A stretch of DNA of 64,000 bases from CAVSRC01 sp963781775 (GCA_963781775.1 CAWAHE010000028.1:168464-232463), one strand, 5' to 3'. Shown: positions 42,420 through 51,636, numbered from the stretch's first letter. Made by a program: numbers and translations. The notes: a model not told the origin generated them from the sequence alone.

Positions 42420-42539
42420 GCAGAACGGAAAAAACGGCGTGCCGTCTGCATAGGCGAAGTGGAATCGGTTGCGGACACGAACCGGCCGGTGCACGCTCTC
42501 GCGCGCCTCGGTCGCTGTGAAACGGGCAGACTGGCCATT
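42420..42539 (-). pseudogene. Remnant of a DUF5060/DUF4038-type glycoside hydrolase N-terminus
   Basis: On the minus strand about 40 residues read NGQSARFTATEARESVH, RPVRVRNRFHF and AYADGTPFFPF, which match the N-terminal domain junction of these glycosidases. The flanking sequence gives no continuation of the catalytic domain. It probably once belonged to the adjacent carbohydrate importer. Confidence 0.5.
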
Positions 42540-42852
42540 GAGGGCCGCCGTCTTGGACTCAGTGGTCACGCCTGTCGGGCCGGCGAGTTCCGCAGCTGAT
42601 CCCGACTGATCGATGCGTATCGTCGATGCACTGGAACTGCGAATTGTGTCCGACACGCCCTGGATGCGCGTTCATCGTCGCCTTGATGCCAAGCCGGGGC
42701 CGCGCTTTCACAAGCGGGGGCGACGCCGGCTTCTCTCGGGAATTGTTCACTGCGGACGCGGCATAACCGCTGCATAGATGGTAGCGGAGGAGGCTACCAA
42801 CGACACCGAGCTAAGATATTGATATTGCAGAGGTATTAACCTTACAATCCGA

Positions 42853-42876
42853 GCCGGTACCAACGCCGGTACCAAC
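42853..42876. repeat. 12-bp tandem duplication
   Basis: GCCGGTACCAAC occurs twice without gap (42853-42864, 42865-42876). Each unit contains the palindrome GGTACC. No gene nearby. Confidence 0.6.
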
Positions 42877-43048
42877 AAGTCAAATTTGCTTGTGGATATT
42901 CACATCAAGTGGCGGCTTCGCGTCCAACGAATGCCGCCATGGCGATCTGTGAAAAAATTTACACGCTTTAAAACCGCACGCGCAATCGGCGGGCGTGAAA
43001 GCGATGCCTGTTTTGCTGCCACATGCAGAACTCGGCACGAGAAGCGTC

Positions 43049-43077
43049 ATGTCCGCTTTGCGCCATCAGCGGAAGTT
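43049..43077. repeat. Copy A of a dispersed intergenic repeat
   Basis: Contains TGTCCGCTTTGCGCCA followed by TCAGCGGAAGT. It shares the core CTTTGCGCCA with copies at 46672-46750 and 49035-49113. Confidence 0.5.
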
Positions 43078-43224
43078 CCCCTCTCTGCTGTCGGCCCAAC
43101 TCCTACGGGCGTCAGCGGCTACGATGAGCCGGAAATTCCCCCTTGTCGCCAGATTATTCGTTGCGTTTGCGTGGCTTGGCCTTCCCTGGTGGGCGGCCCC
43201 AGTCCGAACCGCTTTGAATTCGAC

Positions 43225-44607
43225 TCATGCCGACGGGCGGATGTTCTGATTCACCCGAAAGAGATTGGTCGGATCGTATCTGCGCTTGATCTGCGCCAGC
43301 CGGTCATAGTTGTCGCCATAGGCTGCTTTGATGCGGGCCTCGCCCTCATCGTCCATCATGAAGTTCGCGTAGGCACCGGCGAGATTGTAGTGATGGACTG
43401 CCTGCCAATAGGCTTGCGCCCAATCCTTAATCTCCGTCGCCCTTGCCGGGTCGGCATCGACACCCGAGATAGTCATCGACCAAGTAACATCCCGATAAGC
43501 CCACGCCGTAGCCTCTGCGGCCTTCCGATGCACCGCCCCGTTGACGGGATAGAAGTGCACGATCGAGAGAGGTTGGGGCATCCGCGCTGCGTGGTTCAGA
43601 TGCACCTCAATGGCCTCATCCGACAGCTCCCGGACAAAATCGCCTTTCCAATAGGACTGCAGCCCCGCCGGCATGAGGGGATCGAACATCGTTTGCAGTG
43701 CCGGGAAAGGCAGGGGCTGGGCCCAGTCGATGATCGGTTTCGGCAGTTCGGCACGAATCGCATCGACAGCGCTGGTGGCCTCTTCCGTCGACCCATTGTG
43801 CGAGATGACCAGCGCACAGACCAGCTTCGACCAGTGCTCCTGCGGGAAGGGCTGGGACGGAGGCACGCTCTGCAGACCGAGGAAAATATAGAACGCTTCC
43901 GGTGCTCGTGAAATGAAGTTGCGGTACCAGCGCATCACTTCCGCCGCATCGTCGAACGCGAAGACGATCGGCCCGCCATAGACCATATCCACCGGATGGC
44001 TGCGGAACAGGAAGCTGGTAACGACACCGAAATTACCACCACCACCGCGCAAGGCCCAGAATAGGTCCTCGTTCTCGGTCTCCGAGGCGGTCACGAAGCG
44101 ACCGTCGGCCAGCACCACGTCGGCTGCGAGGAGGTTGTCCACGGTCAAGCCATACTGGCGACTGAGATAGCCGTGACCGCCGCTAAGCGTCAGCCCCGCG
44201 ACGCCGGTTGTCGAGACGACGCCGAACGGCACGGCGAGACCGAAGGTATGCGTTGCATGGTCGACCTCGCCGGTGACGCACCCCCCGCCGGTTCGTGCGG
44301 TCCGCGCCGCAGGGTCGACCCGCACGCCCTTCATCAGTGACATGTCGATGACCAGTCCGTCTTCGACACTGCCGAGACCGGGCCCGCTATGCCCGCCGCC
44401 GCGGACGGCAATCGGCAGGCCGCTGTCGCGGCCGAAATTGACCGCTGCGATCACGTCTGCGGCGTCGACGCAGCGGGCGATCACCAGAGGATGTTTGTCA
44501 ATCATCGCATTGTGGAGTGCGCGCGCCACATTGTAATCGGGATGATCGCGCCCGATCACTGGACCACGGTGGGTTGCTGCGAATGACGCAATGGCTTCGT
44601 CGTTCAT
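43225..44607 (-). CDS. FAD-binding oxidoreductase of the berberine-bridge/VAO type
   Basis: 460 residues from ATG 44607 with GGAGG upstream; the frame runs to 44910 without support. FAD-binding PCMH domain (about 35-210) with VRGGGHSGPGLGSVEDGLVIDM, where the His probably binds FAD covalently, TGVAGLTLSGGHGYLSRQYG, and a BBE C-terminus ending YDPTNLFRVNQNIRP. It oxidises an alcohol or amine with O2 or another acceptor in the cytoplasm. The HxlR-type gene lies 133 bases upstream and is transcribed in the same direction, so it may control this gene. Confidence 0.9.
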   Translation of the reverse strand: MNDEAIASFAATHRGPVIGRDHPDYNVARALHNAMIDKHPLVIARCVDAADVIAAVNFGRDSGLPIAVRGGGHSGPGLGSVEDGLVIDMSLMKGVRVDPAARTARTGGGCVTGEVDHATHTFGLAVPFGVVSTTGVAGLTLSGGHGYLSRQYGLTVDNLLAADVVLADGRFVTASETENEDLFWALRGGGGNFGVVTSFLFRSHPVDMVYGGPIVFAFDDAAEVMRWYRNFISRAPEAFYIFLGLQSVPPSQPFPQEHWSKLVCALVISHNGSTEEATSAVDAIRAELPKPIIDWAQPLPFPALQTMFDPLMPAGLQSYWKGDFVRELSDEAIEVHLNHAARMPQPLSIVHFYPVNGAVHRKAAEATAWAYRDVTWSMTISGVDADPARATEIKDWAQAYWQAVHHYNLAGAYANFMMDDEGEARIKAAYGDNYDRLAQIKRRYDPTNLFRVNQNIRPSA

Positions 44608-44740
44608 CGGTACCTCCGTTCGCTTTCGATGCAAGGGCCGAGGAGCGGACAGGAGCGTTCGGGCCCCCCAAAGAACGCGACATTGCCGCGTGGGCTGCCC
44701 ACCGGTCTCGGTTTTCAGGCAATAATCTTCCGTGCGCGCG

Positions 44741-45457
44741 TCATCCCATGATGACGCGTTCTTCCTGCGGCCGTTTCGGCAAACCGGCGTGGCGGCTTCG
44801 GCCCATCCAGCGGAAGGGTTGATCGACGAATTCCGGTGGCCCATCAATGACGAAGTTGCCGCCTTCCAGGGCGCTCGCCAGCGATGTCCACCCCATCCAC
44901 AGCTCAGCAAGCGTGCGAAGGCGGCATGCGATCCAGACGTTCACCTCGAAACCCGGATCGACATGGCAGATGTCAAGGTCATCTCCATCGAAGAGCAGCC
45001 AGTGATGCCGGTTGCGTTTGGGGGCATCGGTGAACTCGAATCGGGCCACGAAGCGGCGTGGCATGTCCGACACGCGCTGCATCGTCTTGCGCAGGTTCCA
45101 CAGCAGATAGCCGTAGTTGATTTCACCCAGAGCAAGTTCGGGTTCGATCCATTCCTGCCCCCAGTCGCCAAGGGCTTTGACGACCGTCTTCAGTTCCTCG
45201 CCGGCGGCCGTCAGCCGATAGGCGTGTCGCCCGCTGTCTCCGATCGGTACGCGCCGCAGCAATCGCGCTTCCTCGAGCTCTTTCAGGCGCCCCGAGAGAA
45301 GGGTCCGGGAAATCAACGGAACGCCGCGCCGGATGTCGTTGAAGCTGGCAGAGCCCGATAGAAGCTCCCGTACGATGAGAAGGGTCCAGCGGGAACACAG
45401 GAGCTCCGCCGACATCGCCACCGGGCAGAACTGCCCGTAGGACTTCAAATTGTTCAT
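44741..45457 (-). CDS. HxlR-family transcriptional regulator with extra C-terminal domain
   Basis: 238 residues from ATG 45457 (GGGAG upstream). HxlR winged helix (about 1-100): FCPVAMSAELLCSRWTLLIVRELL, LISRTLLSGRLKELEEARLLRR. Typical HxlR proteins have only 100-120 residues; here a second domain (about 125-235) follows that resembles the SCP2-like lipid-binding fold in my reading. It is divergent from the secreted AhpD-like gene, 251 bases between start codons. Confidence 0.87.
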   Translation of the reverse strand: MNNLKSYGQFCPVAMSAELLCSRWTLLIVRELLSGSASFNDIRRGVPLISRTLLSGRLKELEEARLLRRVPIGDSGRHAYRLTAAGEELKTVVKALGDWGQEWIEPELALGEINYGYLLWNLRKTMQRVSDMPRRFVARFEFTDAPKRNRHHWLLFDGDDLDICHVDPGFEVNVWIACRLRTLAELWMGWTSLASALEGGNFVIDGPPEFVDQPFRWMGRSRHAGLPKRPQEERVIMG

Positions 45458-45708
45458 GTCGTGCTCCCGCTGGGGCGCTCGTTCTGGGTCCGAAGTCTTC
45501 AGACCCTGAGGCCGTCCCGCAAGTCCACATTCTGGACCGTCGGGTTCACTATCCGCACTATCGCGGCACTCACTGCCCGTGGTTCCTTTCCGGCGTTCAC
45601 GCAGCGCAACGGCGTGGAGCCCGACACGCCGCCACAAACCACCGGTCCACATGGCCGGCCTTGTGTCCGGTCGTGGGCTGCCACGTCCGCTGACCGAGGA
45701 GAGGACAG

Positions 45709-46203
45709 ATGAGCAAGCAGATGAGCAAATTGATCAAGGCTTTGGTCGTGTCGTGCACGATATCGCTTGGACTCGCGGCAGGGCCGGCACTTGCCGACGA
45801 CGCGGCGGTCGCAGCCGCAAAGGCCGACATGGCCGCGACCATCGGACCCGGTGCCTTCGAGCTGAAGGCATTGCCCGATTCCGTATTTGCTTCGAGCTGG
45901 GCCCAGTTCAAGGCGATGCATATTGAGGGCACCATGACGATCCCTCCGAAATACCTGTCGCTCATCGGGCTGGCGGTGGCCGCGCAGATCCCATGTGACT
46001 ATTGCATCTACGCCGAGAGGTCCAACGCCCAAGTCTTCGGTGCGACCGATCAGGAGATCAAGGATGCCGTCATGGCCGGGGCCATCACGCGGGAATGGAG
46101 CACGATCATGAACGGCTATGCGCCCGATTTCGAGGCGTTCAAGGCGGAGGTCAACTCCGCGGCCGCTCACATGCGGGAGATGATGAAGACCAAGCAGAAC
46201 TGA
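45709..46203 (+). CDS. Secreted carboxymuconolactone decarboxylase/AhpD-like protein
   Basis: 164 residues. A signal peptide (residues 1-30, ending GPALADD) precedes an AhpD-like fold with the redox pair CDYC (C-x-x-C) and AERSNAQVFGATDQEIKDAVMAGA. Cytoplasmic family members reduce peroxiredoxin or act as decarboxylases; a periplasmic one is unusual. GAGGAG lies before ATG 45709. It is divergent from the HxlR regulator. Confidence 0.85.
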   Translation: MSKQMSKLIKALVVSCTISLGLAAGPALADDAAVAAAKADMAATIGPGAFELKALPDSVFASSWAQFKAMHIEGTMTIPPKYLSLIGLAVAAQIPCDYCIYAERSNAQVFGATDQEIKDAVMAGAITREWSTIMNGYAPDFEAFKAEVNSAAAHMREMMKTKQN

Positions 46204-46414
46204 TCCCCCGGCAGCGAGCGCAAATTGTGACGGAGAGACTTATGGAGACGTTGTGCGCTCGCCGCCGCCTTGTTCTGAGGGCGGAGGTTATTGCCGGGCA
46301 CGCCGTTTCAGCTTCCCAGCTTGATCTCCGCGCATCGTTGGAGAGCCCCGCAACGTTTGCAGGAAGGGCCTATCCTTGCATGCTCCGAACAGTGGTGGAC
46401 GGTCGCGAGGCTAG

Positions 46415-46522
46415 GTTGGCCGTGCGCCAAAGCGGCAGTTCCACGCCAGCCTGAAGATCGTCGAGAAGTTGGTGGCGGTGCTCGGAGTGGAGCCGGCGGA
46501 GCTACTCATCTTCGCGGCCGGG
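46415..46522 (+). pseudogene. Remnant of an XRE-type HTH regulator gene
   Basis: Plus-strand frame reading KRQFHASLKIVEKLV, AVLGVEPAELLIF directly after a stop codon (46412-46414). This resembles the C-terminal part of a short XRE regulator (DNA-binding HTH and the start of the dimerisation helix). The N-terminal half is missing. Confidence 0.4.
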
Positions 46523-46671
46523 AAACCCCAATACCGACTTCGATCTGAAAGGCCTGGCACCTCCTGGCACCCGACTGCTAATCGGCCTCTGAAGAGTGCC
46601 CCAATAGACGGCTTCGTCACGGAGAAGGGACACCACGGATTTGCCCCAACTCGCCGACGAAGTTCCGCTTC

Positions 46672-46750
46672 GGGTCCGAAGCGGACCTTTTGGTTCCCGA
46701 AGACCGCGTCAGCTTTGCGCCAGAAGTGGACGCTAGACGGCGCGCTGTGC
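46672..46750. repeat. Copy B of the intergenic repeat
   Basis: Begins GGGTCCGAAGCGGAC and ends near GCGCGCTGTGC; contains CTTTGCGCCAGAAG. Same length (79 bases) and order as copy C at 49035-49113, and lies at the same place relative to the two duplicated regulator genes. Confidence 0.55.
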
Positions 46751-46803
46751 CGCAATCATCGAGTCTGTACCGGAGGTGCGAGGCCATCAAGGAATCTATT
46801 CGC

Positions 46804-48411
46804 CTACCGACCTTCTGTGCCGGACGAACCGCGTGGCAAGCCCGCGGCGACCAACAGCTCGGCCATTTCCGCGATGCGATCCTGGTCAAGGTAGTCCGCC
46901 TGCGTTCTCCGCCACCCTGACGCAGCGAGAGTTGGGCTGAGTTGCAGCGCCTGGCCTGCGGAGCGCCGCGCGTCGTCAATGCGGCCAGCCGCTGCGTACA
47001 CGATTGCGGCGATCGCATAGTGACTTTCCCGACTGAAGGCAGCCGGATCAATCCGATCAACCACGGCGGCAGCAGCAGCGGGACCCTCGGTCTCCAGCTT
47101 GGCTCGGACAATCGTCCAGATCAGCCGGGCCGGCGGGCGCGGGCAAACGTGCAAGGCGCTGTCCAACACCGCGACCGACTTATGCGCGTAACCAGCTCTG
47201 AGCAGAATATGGCCATAGCCCAACAAAGTCCCGAAATCGCTGGGGGCAAGGCGGACTGCCTTTTCCCGAAGAGCAATCGCGCGTTCGTGGTCGCCGGACA
47301 GCTGCGTCAAGTTGCTGAGGGAACCGTAGCCCCATGGATGGCTTGGATCGAGTTCGATTGCTTTCCTGGCGTAGGGCGCGCCCGATCGAAAGGCCTCATC
47401 AAACGAGATCCACGCCTCCTTGGCCTCCCACCAATGCGACCAAGCCAAACCCACCCACGGGTCCGGCCAGTTCGGGTCGAGATCCCGTGCGACTTCGCAC
47501 AGTTCGCGTACCCGAGCCCCAGTGTTGGGTGTAAAGCTCCACATCTCAGCCATGGCCTCGGCGTGGAGCAGCCAGGCTTCCAAGTTTGTGGCTCGACGCA
47601 TGGAGCGCACAGCCAAGCCAAATCCGAGATTTGGTTTGCGCTTTAGTTCAGTTGCCACCAGCTTGCCTTCGAGTGCGAGCAGGACGAGTCGGACAAGGTC
47701 GTCCTGCATCGCGAAGAAGTCCTTGGCGGGTCGATCGAAGCGTCCGCCCCACAGATGCCGGCCGGTCGGTGTCTCTACAAGCTGAACGATGACGCGCACC
47801 GCGCCGGCGCGAACCTCCAGACTGCCGTTGACGACATGTCGAACGCCAAGCGTGTTTCCGACCACGTCCAGCGGCGCGGACCGATCGCGGAATTCCTTCA
47901 CGGCGTACTGGGCGATCACCAGAAGGTCCGGTAGGCGGCACAGTGCGGCGATCAGGTTCTGGGTAAGCCCGGCCGCCCACGACTCACTTTCGGAATCGCC
48001 GGCTAGGCTCTCGAACGGCAGAACGGCAATCGGCAGACGATCGTCCGGCGACCAGGCTTTGAGGTCCGTCTGAACGGCCGGTGCGGATGCCATCTGCGTG
48101 GCAAAGTCGGCCACGTCGCCGACAAACCGAAAGCCCCTGCCATGGAGCGTGCGGATCAGCCGCTGAGCCTTGCCGGTGTCGCCGATTGCCCGACGGGCCG
48201 ACGCAATCCGCGTGGTCAGCGTCGACTCGGACACGATCCGGCCGCCCCAGACTTCTTGGATGAGATCGTCCCGGCTCACCACTCGGTCGCGGTTGGCGAC
48301 GAGGCAAACCAGCACATCGAACACCTGCGGCTGGATGGCGACAAGCGTCTCGCCGCAGCGCAGTTCGCGTCGGTCGGTATCGAGCGCGAAGTCTTCGAAC
48401 CCAAGGGGCAC
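46804..48411 (-). CDS. Winged-helix/TPR transcriptional regulator, CadC-like (copy 1 of tandem pair)
   Basis: 535 residues from GTG 48411, which follows AGGAGG at good spacing; an in-frame ATG (48468) lies further upstream. N-terminal OmpR-type winged helix (about 5-100: LTTRIASARRAIGDTGKAQRLIRTLHGRGFRFV), then a TolB/FlgO-like beta domain (LPIAVLPFESLAGD) and a C-terminal TPR region (about 300-510). No membrane helix is seen, unlike true CadC. Roughly four residues in five match the copy at 49185-50792, which has exactly the same length. It lies at the end of the AhpD-like region. Confidence 0.88.
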   Translation of the reverse strand: MPLGFEDFALDTDRRELRCGETLVAIQPQVFDVLVCLVANRDRVVSRDDLIQEVWGGRIVSESTLTTRIASARRAIGDTGKAQRLIRTLHGRGFRFVGDVADFATQMASAPAVQTDLKAWSPDDRLPIAVLPFESLAGDSESESWAAGLTQNLIAALCRLPDLLVIAQYAVKEFRDRSAPLDVVGNTLGVRHVVNGSLEVRAGAVRVIVQLVETPTGRHLWGGRFDRPAKDFFAMQDDLVRLVLLALEGKLVATELKRKPNLGFGLAVRSMRRATNLEAWLLHAEAMAEMWSFTPNTGARVRELCEVARDLDPNWPDPWVGLAWSHWWEAKEAWISFDEAFRSGAPYARKAIELDPSHPWGYGSLSNLTQLSGDHERAIALREKAVRLAPSDFGTLLGYGHILLRAGYAHKSVAVLDSALHVCPRPPARLIWTIVRAKLETEGPAAAAAVVDRIDPAAFSRESHYAIAAIVYAAAGRIDDARRSAGQALQLSPTLAASGWRRTQADYLDQDRIAEMAELLVAAGLPRGSSGTEGR

Positions 48412-48576
48412 GGTGAATCGCCTCCTATGCGTTTCGCACCGTGGCAGGCGACCTAGTTCCGCGCTCATATCAAGGTCATGTCAAGAAACTATCCACCTCG
48501 TCTCAAGGCTTCGGTGGATCAACGGAGGTACGGTCCAGTGAGGGGAAGTTCAGGAAGTGCCGCTGGCCACCCGTAG

Positions 48577-48873
48577 ATGGCTGGCAGACGGAGCAACGTC
48601 ATGTACTGCCCAAAAACCTGGACGCCATCATCTGTCGGCATCATCGCATTGACCATGCTCGCCGGGTCGCTCGTGGCGGTCGCCTCCGATCGGCGCCAGA
48701 CGTCAGCGGTATCACCATCGGCCGCGACGAGGTCGAGCACGTGCTTCCGTCCGCAGACGACGCTCGCTATGTCACCAAGTGGCACGTTGGAGCAGGTCTT
48801 CCAATTCTACGTCCCCTGCCGCGACTCGTTTGAGGTCGATGAGAACGGCTTCCTCGCATTCCCCCGAGCTTGA
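48577..48873 (+). CDS. Possible small exported protein (98 aa)
   Basis: ATG 48577 (or 48601). A hydrophobic stretch GIIALTMLAGSLVAVAS near residue 25 looks like a signal peptide. The remaining sequence FYVPCRDSFEVDENGFLAFPRA has no known family. It is divergent from regulator copy 1, as the cupin gene is from copy 2. Weakly supported. Confidence 0.25.
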   Translation: MAGRRSNVMYCPKTWTPSSVGIIALTMLAGSLVAVASDRRQTSAVSPSAATRSSTCFRPQTTLAMSPSGTLEQVFQFYVPCRDSFEVDENGFLAFPRA

Positions 48874-49034
48874 GGCCCGCCCGTTAACTTGGCGGGCAGC
48901 TAAATCCTTCCGGTGTCTGCCCTCACTCATCGCCACGCCCGCGCATGATTGGAGAGGCCACATAAGTACCGCCTTTCGACTTGCGATCGCGTATTGACGC
49001 GATCGATCACAAGATCAATGCGCATGTCAGTTTG

Positions 49035-49113
49035 GGGTCAGAAGCAGACGTCGATGAGGTCCATCAGGACGGCTGCTTTGCGCCATAAGCAGGCGCCAGA
49101 CTGCGTGCTGTGC
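49035..49113. repeat. Copy C of the intergenic repeat
   Basis: GGGTCAGAAGCAGAC at the start, GCTGCTTTGCGCCATAAG in the middle, GCGTGCTGTGC at the end. Homologous to copy B over its whole 79 bases. Confidence 0.55.
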
Positions 49114-49184
49114 TCCTCACACAATAGGCCGCGTGGTATTCTCGAATATCCCAGGGGCGCGACGCGATGAAGAATGCAATCAAC

Positions 49185-50792
49185 CTACCGGGTTTCGGTG
49201 CCGGCCGAACCGCGCGGTAAGCCCGCGGCGACCAGAAGTTCCGCCATTTCCTTAATACGACGCTGGTTGAGGTAGTCGGCGCGTGCCCTCCGCCAGTCTG
49301 AAGTGGCAAGATTTGGGTTGAGTTGCAGCGCCCGATTTATGACCCGTCGCGCTTCGTCAATGCGGCCAGCTGCAGCGTAGATGACTGCAGCCATCGCGTA
49401 GTGACGGTCCCGGCTAAAGGTAGCCGGATCCATCCGGTCAACCACGGCGACGGTAGCTGCAGCACCTTCCGCCTCCAGCTTGGCTTCGATAATCGACCAG
49501 ATCAGCCCGGCCGGAGGGCGTGGGCAAACCTGCAAGGCGCTGTTCAGCACCGCGACTGATCTATGGACGTGACCGGCTCTGAGCAGACTCAGACCAAAAC
49601 CGAACAGCGTTCCGAAATCGCTGGGGGCAAGGCCAACGGCTCTTTCCGCAAGACCGATCGCCCGGTCGTGATCGCCGGCAAGCTGCGCGAGGTGGCAGAG
49701 CTGGTTATAGCCCCACGGATGTTGCGGATCGAGTTCCACGGCTTTCACGGCGTAAGGCGTGCCTACTCGAACTGCTTCATCGAACGAGATCAAACCCTCC
49801 TTGGCCTCAAAAAAATACGACCATGCCAAATTGGCCCACGGGTCGGGCCAGCTCGGATCGAGATCGCGGGCGGCCTCGCTCAGTTCGCGCACCCGGGCCC
49901 CGGTATGGTGCGAAAAGGTCCAGAGTTCGGCCATGGCCTCGCCATGCAGCAGCCATGCCTCCAGATTTTTGGACCGGCGTATTGAGCGCACCGCCAAGCC
50001 AAATCCGAGATTCGGTTTGCGCCTCAGTTCGGTTGCGACCAGCTTGCTTTCGAGTTCGAGCAGGACGAGACGGACGATGTCGTCCTGCATCGCGAAGAAA
50101 CCTTTGGCACGCCGATCAAAGCGTCCGCCCCATAAATGCCTTCCGGTCGTGGTCTCGACAAGTTGGACAACAACGCGCACCGCGCCAGAGCGGATTTGCA
50201 GACTGCCGTTGATGACATGCCGAACACCAAGCGTGTCTCCGACAACGTCCAGTGACGCCGGCCGATTGCGAAATTCCTTCACCGCGTAGTGGGCGATCAC
50301 CAAAAGTTCCGGCACGCGGCACAGTGCGGCGATGAGGTCCTGCGTAAGCCCGGCCGCCAACGACCCACTTTCGGATTCACCGGTGAGGCTCTCGAATGGC
50401 AGAACGGCGATCGGCAGACGATCGTCCGGCGACCAGGCTTTGAGGTCCGTCTGCACGGCCAGCGCCGACTCCGCCTCCGAGGCGATCTCGGCAACTTCGC
50501 CGACAAACCGAAAGCCCCTGCCATGGAGCGTGCGGATCAGACGCTTAGCCTTGCCGGTGTCGCCGATCGCCCGACGCGCTGACGCGACGCGCGTGGTCAG
50601 CGTCAACTCGGACACGATGCGCCCGCCCCAGACTGCCTCGATAAGATCGTCCCGGCTCACAACTCGGTCGTGGTTGGCGACAAGGCAAGCCAGCACATCG
50701 AGGACCTGCGGCTGGATGGCGATAAGCGTCCCGCCGCAGCGCAGTTCGCGTCGGTCCATATCGAGCGCAAAGTCTTCGAACCCGAGGAGCAC
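49185..50792 (-). CDS. Winged-helix/TPR transcriptional regulator, CadC-like (copy 2 of tandem pair)
   Basis: 535 residues from GTG 50792 with a CAGGA before it. Same domain order as copy 1: winged helix, LPIAVLPFESLTGE region, TPR. The upstream ATG (50844) that is in frame in copy 1 is out of frame here by one base, which supports the GTG start for both. The ORF offset between copies is 2,381 bases at both ends. It is divergent from a secreted cupin gene, its likely target. Confidence 0.88.
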   Translation of the reverse strand: MLLGFEDFALDMDRRELRCGGTLIAIQPQVLDVLACLVANHDRVVSRDDLIEAVWGGRIVSELTLTTRVASARRAIGDTGKAKRLIRTLHGRGFRFVGEVAEIASEAESALAVQTDLKAWSPDDRLPIAVLPFESLTGESESGSLAAGLTQDLIAALCRVPELLVIAHYAVKEFRNRPASLDVVGDTLGVRHVINGSLQIRSGAVRVVVQLVETTTGRHLWGGRFDRRAKGFFAMQDDIVRLVLLELESKLVATELRRKPNLGFGLAVRSIRRSKNLEAWLLHGEAMAELWTFSHHTGARVRELSEAARDLDPSWPDPWANLAWSYFFEAKEGLISFDEAVRVGTPYAVKAVELDPQHPWGYNQLCHLAQLAGDHDRAIGLAERAVGLAPSDFGTLFGFGLSLLRAGHVHRSVAVLNSALQVCPRPPAGLIWSIIEAKLEAEGAAATVAVVDRMDPATFSRDRHYAMAAVIYAAAGRIDEARRVINRALQLNPNLATSDWRRARADYLNQRRIKEMAELLVAAGLPRGSAGTETR

Positions 50793-50983
50793 GGTAGATC
50801 CTGAGCGTTTCGGACCGCTGGAGCCGACCCAGTTCCGCGCTCATATCAAGACCGTGTCAAGAAATTATCCCCCTTTTCTCAAGGCTTCCATAAATCGACG
50901 GAGCTACGGTCAGAGGATGTGATTACCGACGAGCGCCTGAAAATCGCGACTTTGTTCGAAACAATTCTGACAGGAGATCCACC

Positions 50984-51604
50984 ATGACTGCTCATTTTGT
51001 TCGACCCGGCCTTTTGACCTTGCCAGTTCTGTTCGCCACGTCCGTAGCGCTGGCGTCCTCGTTGTCACCCGCCCTGGCGCAAGCCAAGTTCGTCGTCGAC
51101 CTTGTGGCCGAAAAACCTCTCAAAGCGCTGCCGGACGGCGACCTGTTTTGGCAAGCCGAGACGTTCGCCACCCTCGCCGAGGCCAACGCGGCGGCCACCG
51201 AGACGGGCGTTCCCGCCGAACTGGCCGGTAGGGTCTGGCTGTTGACGCTTGGGCCGAAGGACATGGCCGGGCATGGCGGCGAACGGGTGGCGATGATCGG
51301 GCCGATCGATCGCTTCGACGCGCCGGCTTACCTGATGCGCATCAACGTCAGCAACGCCCCGCCGGGCACCAAGACCAGTATTCATTCGCATCCTGGTTCA
51401 GAAGCCATCTACGTCCTCTCGGGCGAGGCGACGATACGATGGCCGGACCGCACCGACGTGGTCGGCGTCGGGAAGGGGTTGGCGGGCGCGGCCCCAAATA
51501 CCGCGATGGAGGCAACGAGCACAGGTAACAACGACTTAGTTGAGCTCGTCATGTTTGTTGTCGACAGCACGAAGCCCTTCGGATCGCCGGCCCACCTCGA
51601 CTAG
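50984..51604 (+). CDS. Secreted cupin-domain protein
   Basis: 206 residues. Signal peptide (residues 1-33, cleaving after SPALAQA). Cupin motifs with GTKTSIHSHPGSEAIYVLSGEATI (metal-binding HxH...E) and a second conserved beta-strand with an Asn-rich loop. Periplasmic cupin proteins can be isomerases or dioxygenases, or non-catalytic sensors. Divergent to regulator copy 2, with 191 bases between start codons. The stop codon TAG (51602-51604) shares its last base with a GTG in the frame of the following DUF1194 gene, so the two may be co-translated. Confidence 0.85.
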   Translation: MTAHFVRPGLLTLPVLFATSVALASSLSPALAQAKFVVDLVAEKPLKALPDGDLFWQAETFATLAEANAAATETGVPAELAGRVWLLTLGPKDMAGHGGERVAMIGPIDRFDAPAYLMRINVSNAPPGTKTSIHSHPGSEAIYVLSGEATIRWPDRTDVVGVGKGLAGAAPNTAMEATSTGNNDLVELVMFVVDSTKPFGSPAHLD

Positions 51605-51636
51605 TGGGCGACTATCACCAAGCGATGAGGCACGCG

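Larger units (their letters stand above)
42133..43224. other. Gene-poor stretch with remnants upstream of the sugar transporter
   Basis: 1,092 bases without an intact gene. It holds a glycosidase remnant (42420-42539), a 12-bp tandem repeat (42853-42876) and a copy of the intergenic repeat (43049-43077). Overlapping open frames here are short and do not look like proteins. It marks the start of the accessory part of the window. Confidence 0.5.
46204..46803. other. Gap with HTH remnant and repeat
   Basis: 600 bases without an intact gene between the AhpD-like gene and the end of the first winged-helix/TPR regulator. It holds an HTH-gene remnant (46415-46522) and copy B of the intergenic repeat. 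Confidence 0.5.
48412..49184. other. Gap between the duplicated regulators
   Basis: 773 bases. The part next to copy 1 (48412-48540) is similar to the part before copy 2 (50793-50920), with TTGACA and TTGATATGAGCGCG blocks in the promoter region. The rest holds a possible small secreted ORF and copy C of the intergenic repeat. Confidence 0.5.

Noticed and set aside
42559..42775. Short open frames upstream of the glycosidase remnant as genes
   Set aside because: Compositionally random, overlap each other and lack a ribosome site.
42886..43911. 341-residue plus-strand frame
   Set aside because: Overlaps the C-terminal part of the FAD oxidoreductase on the other strand and has no motif.
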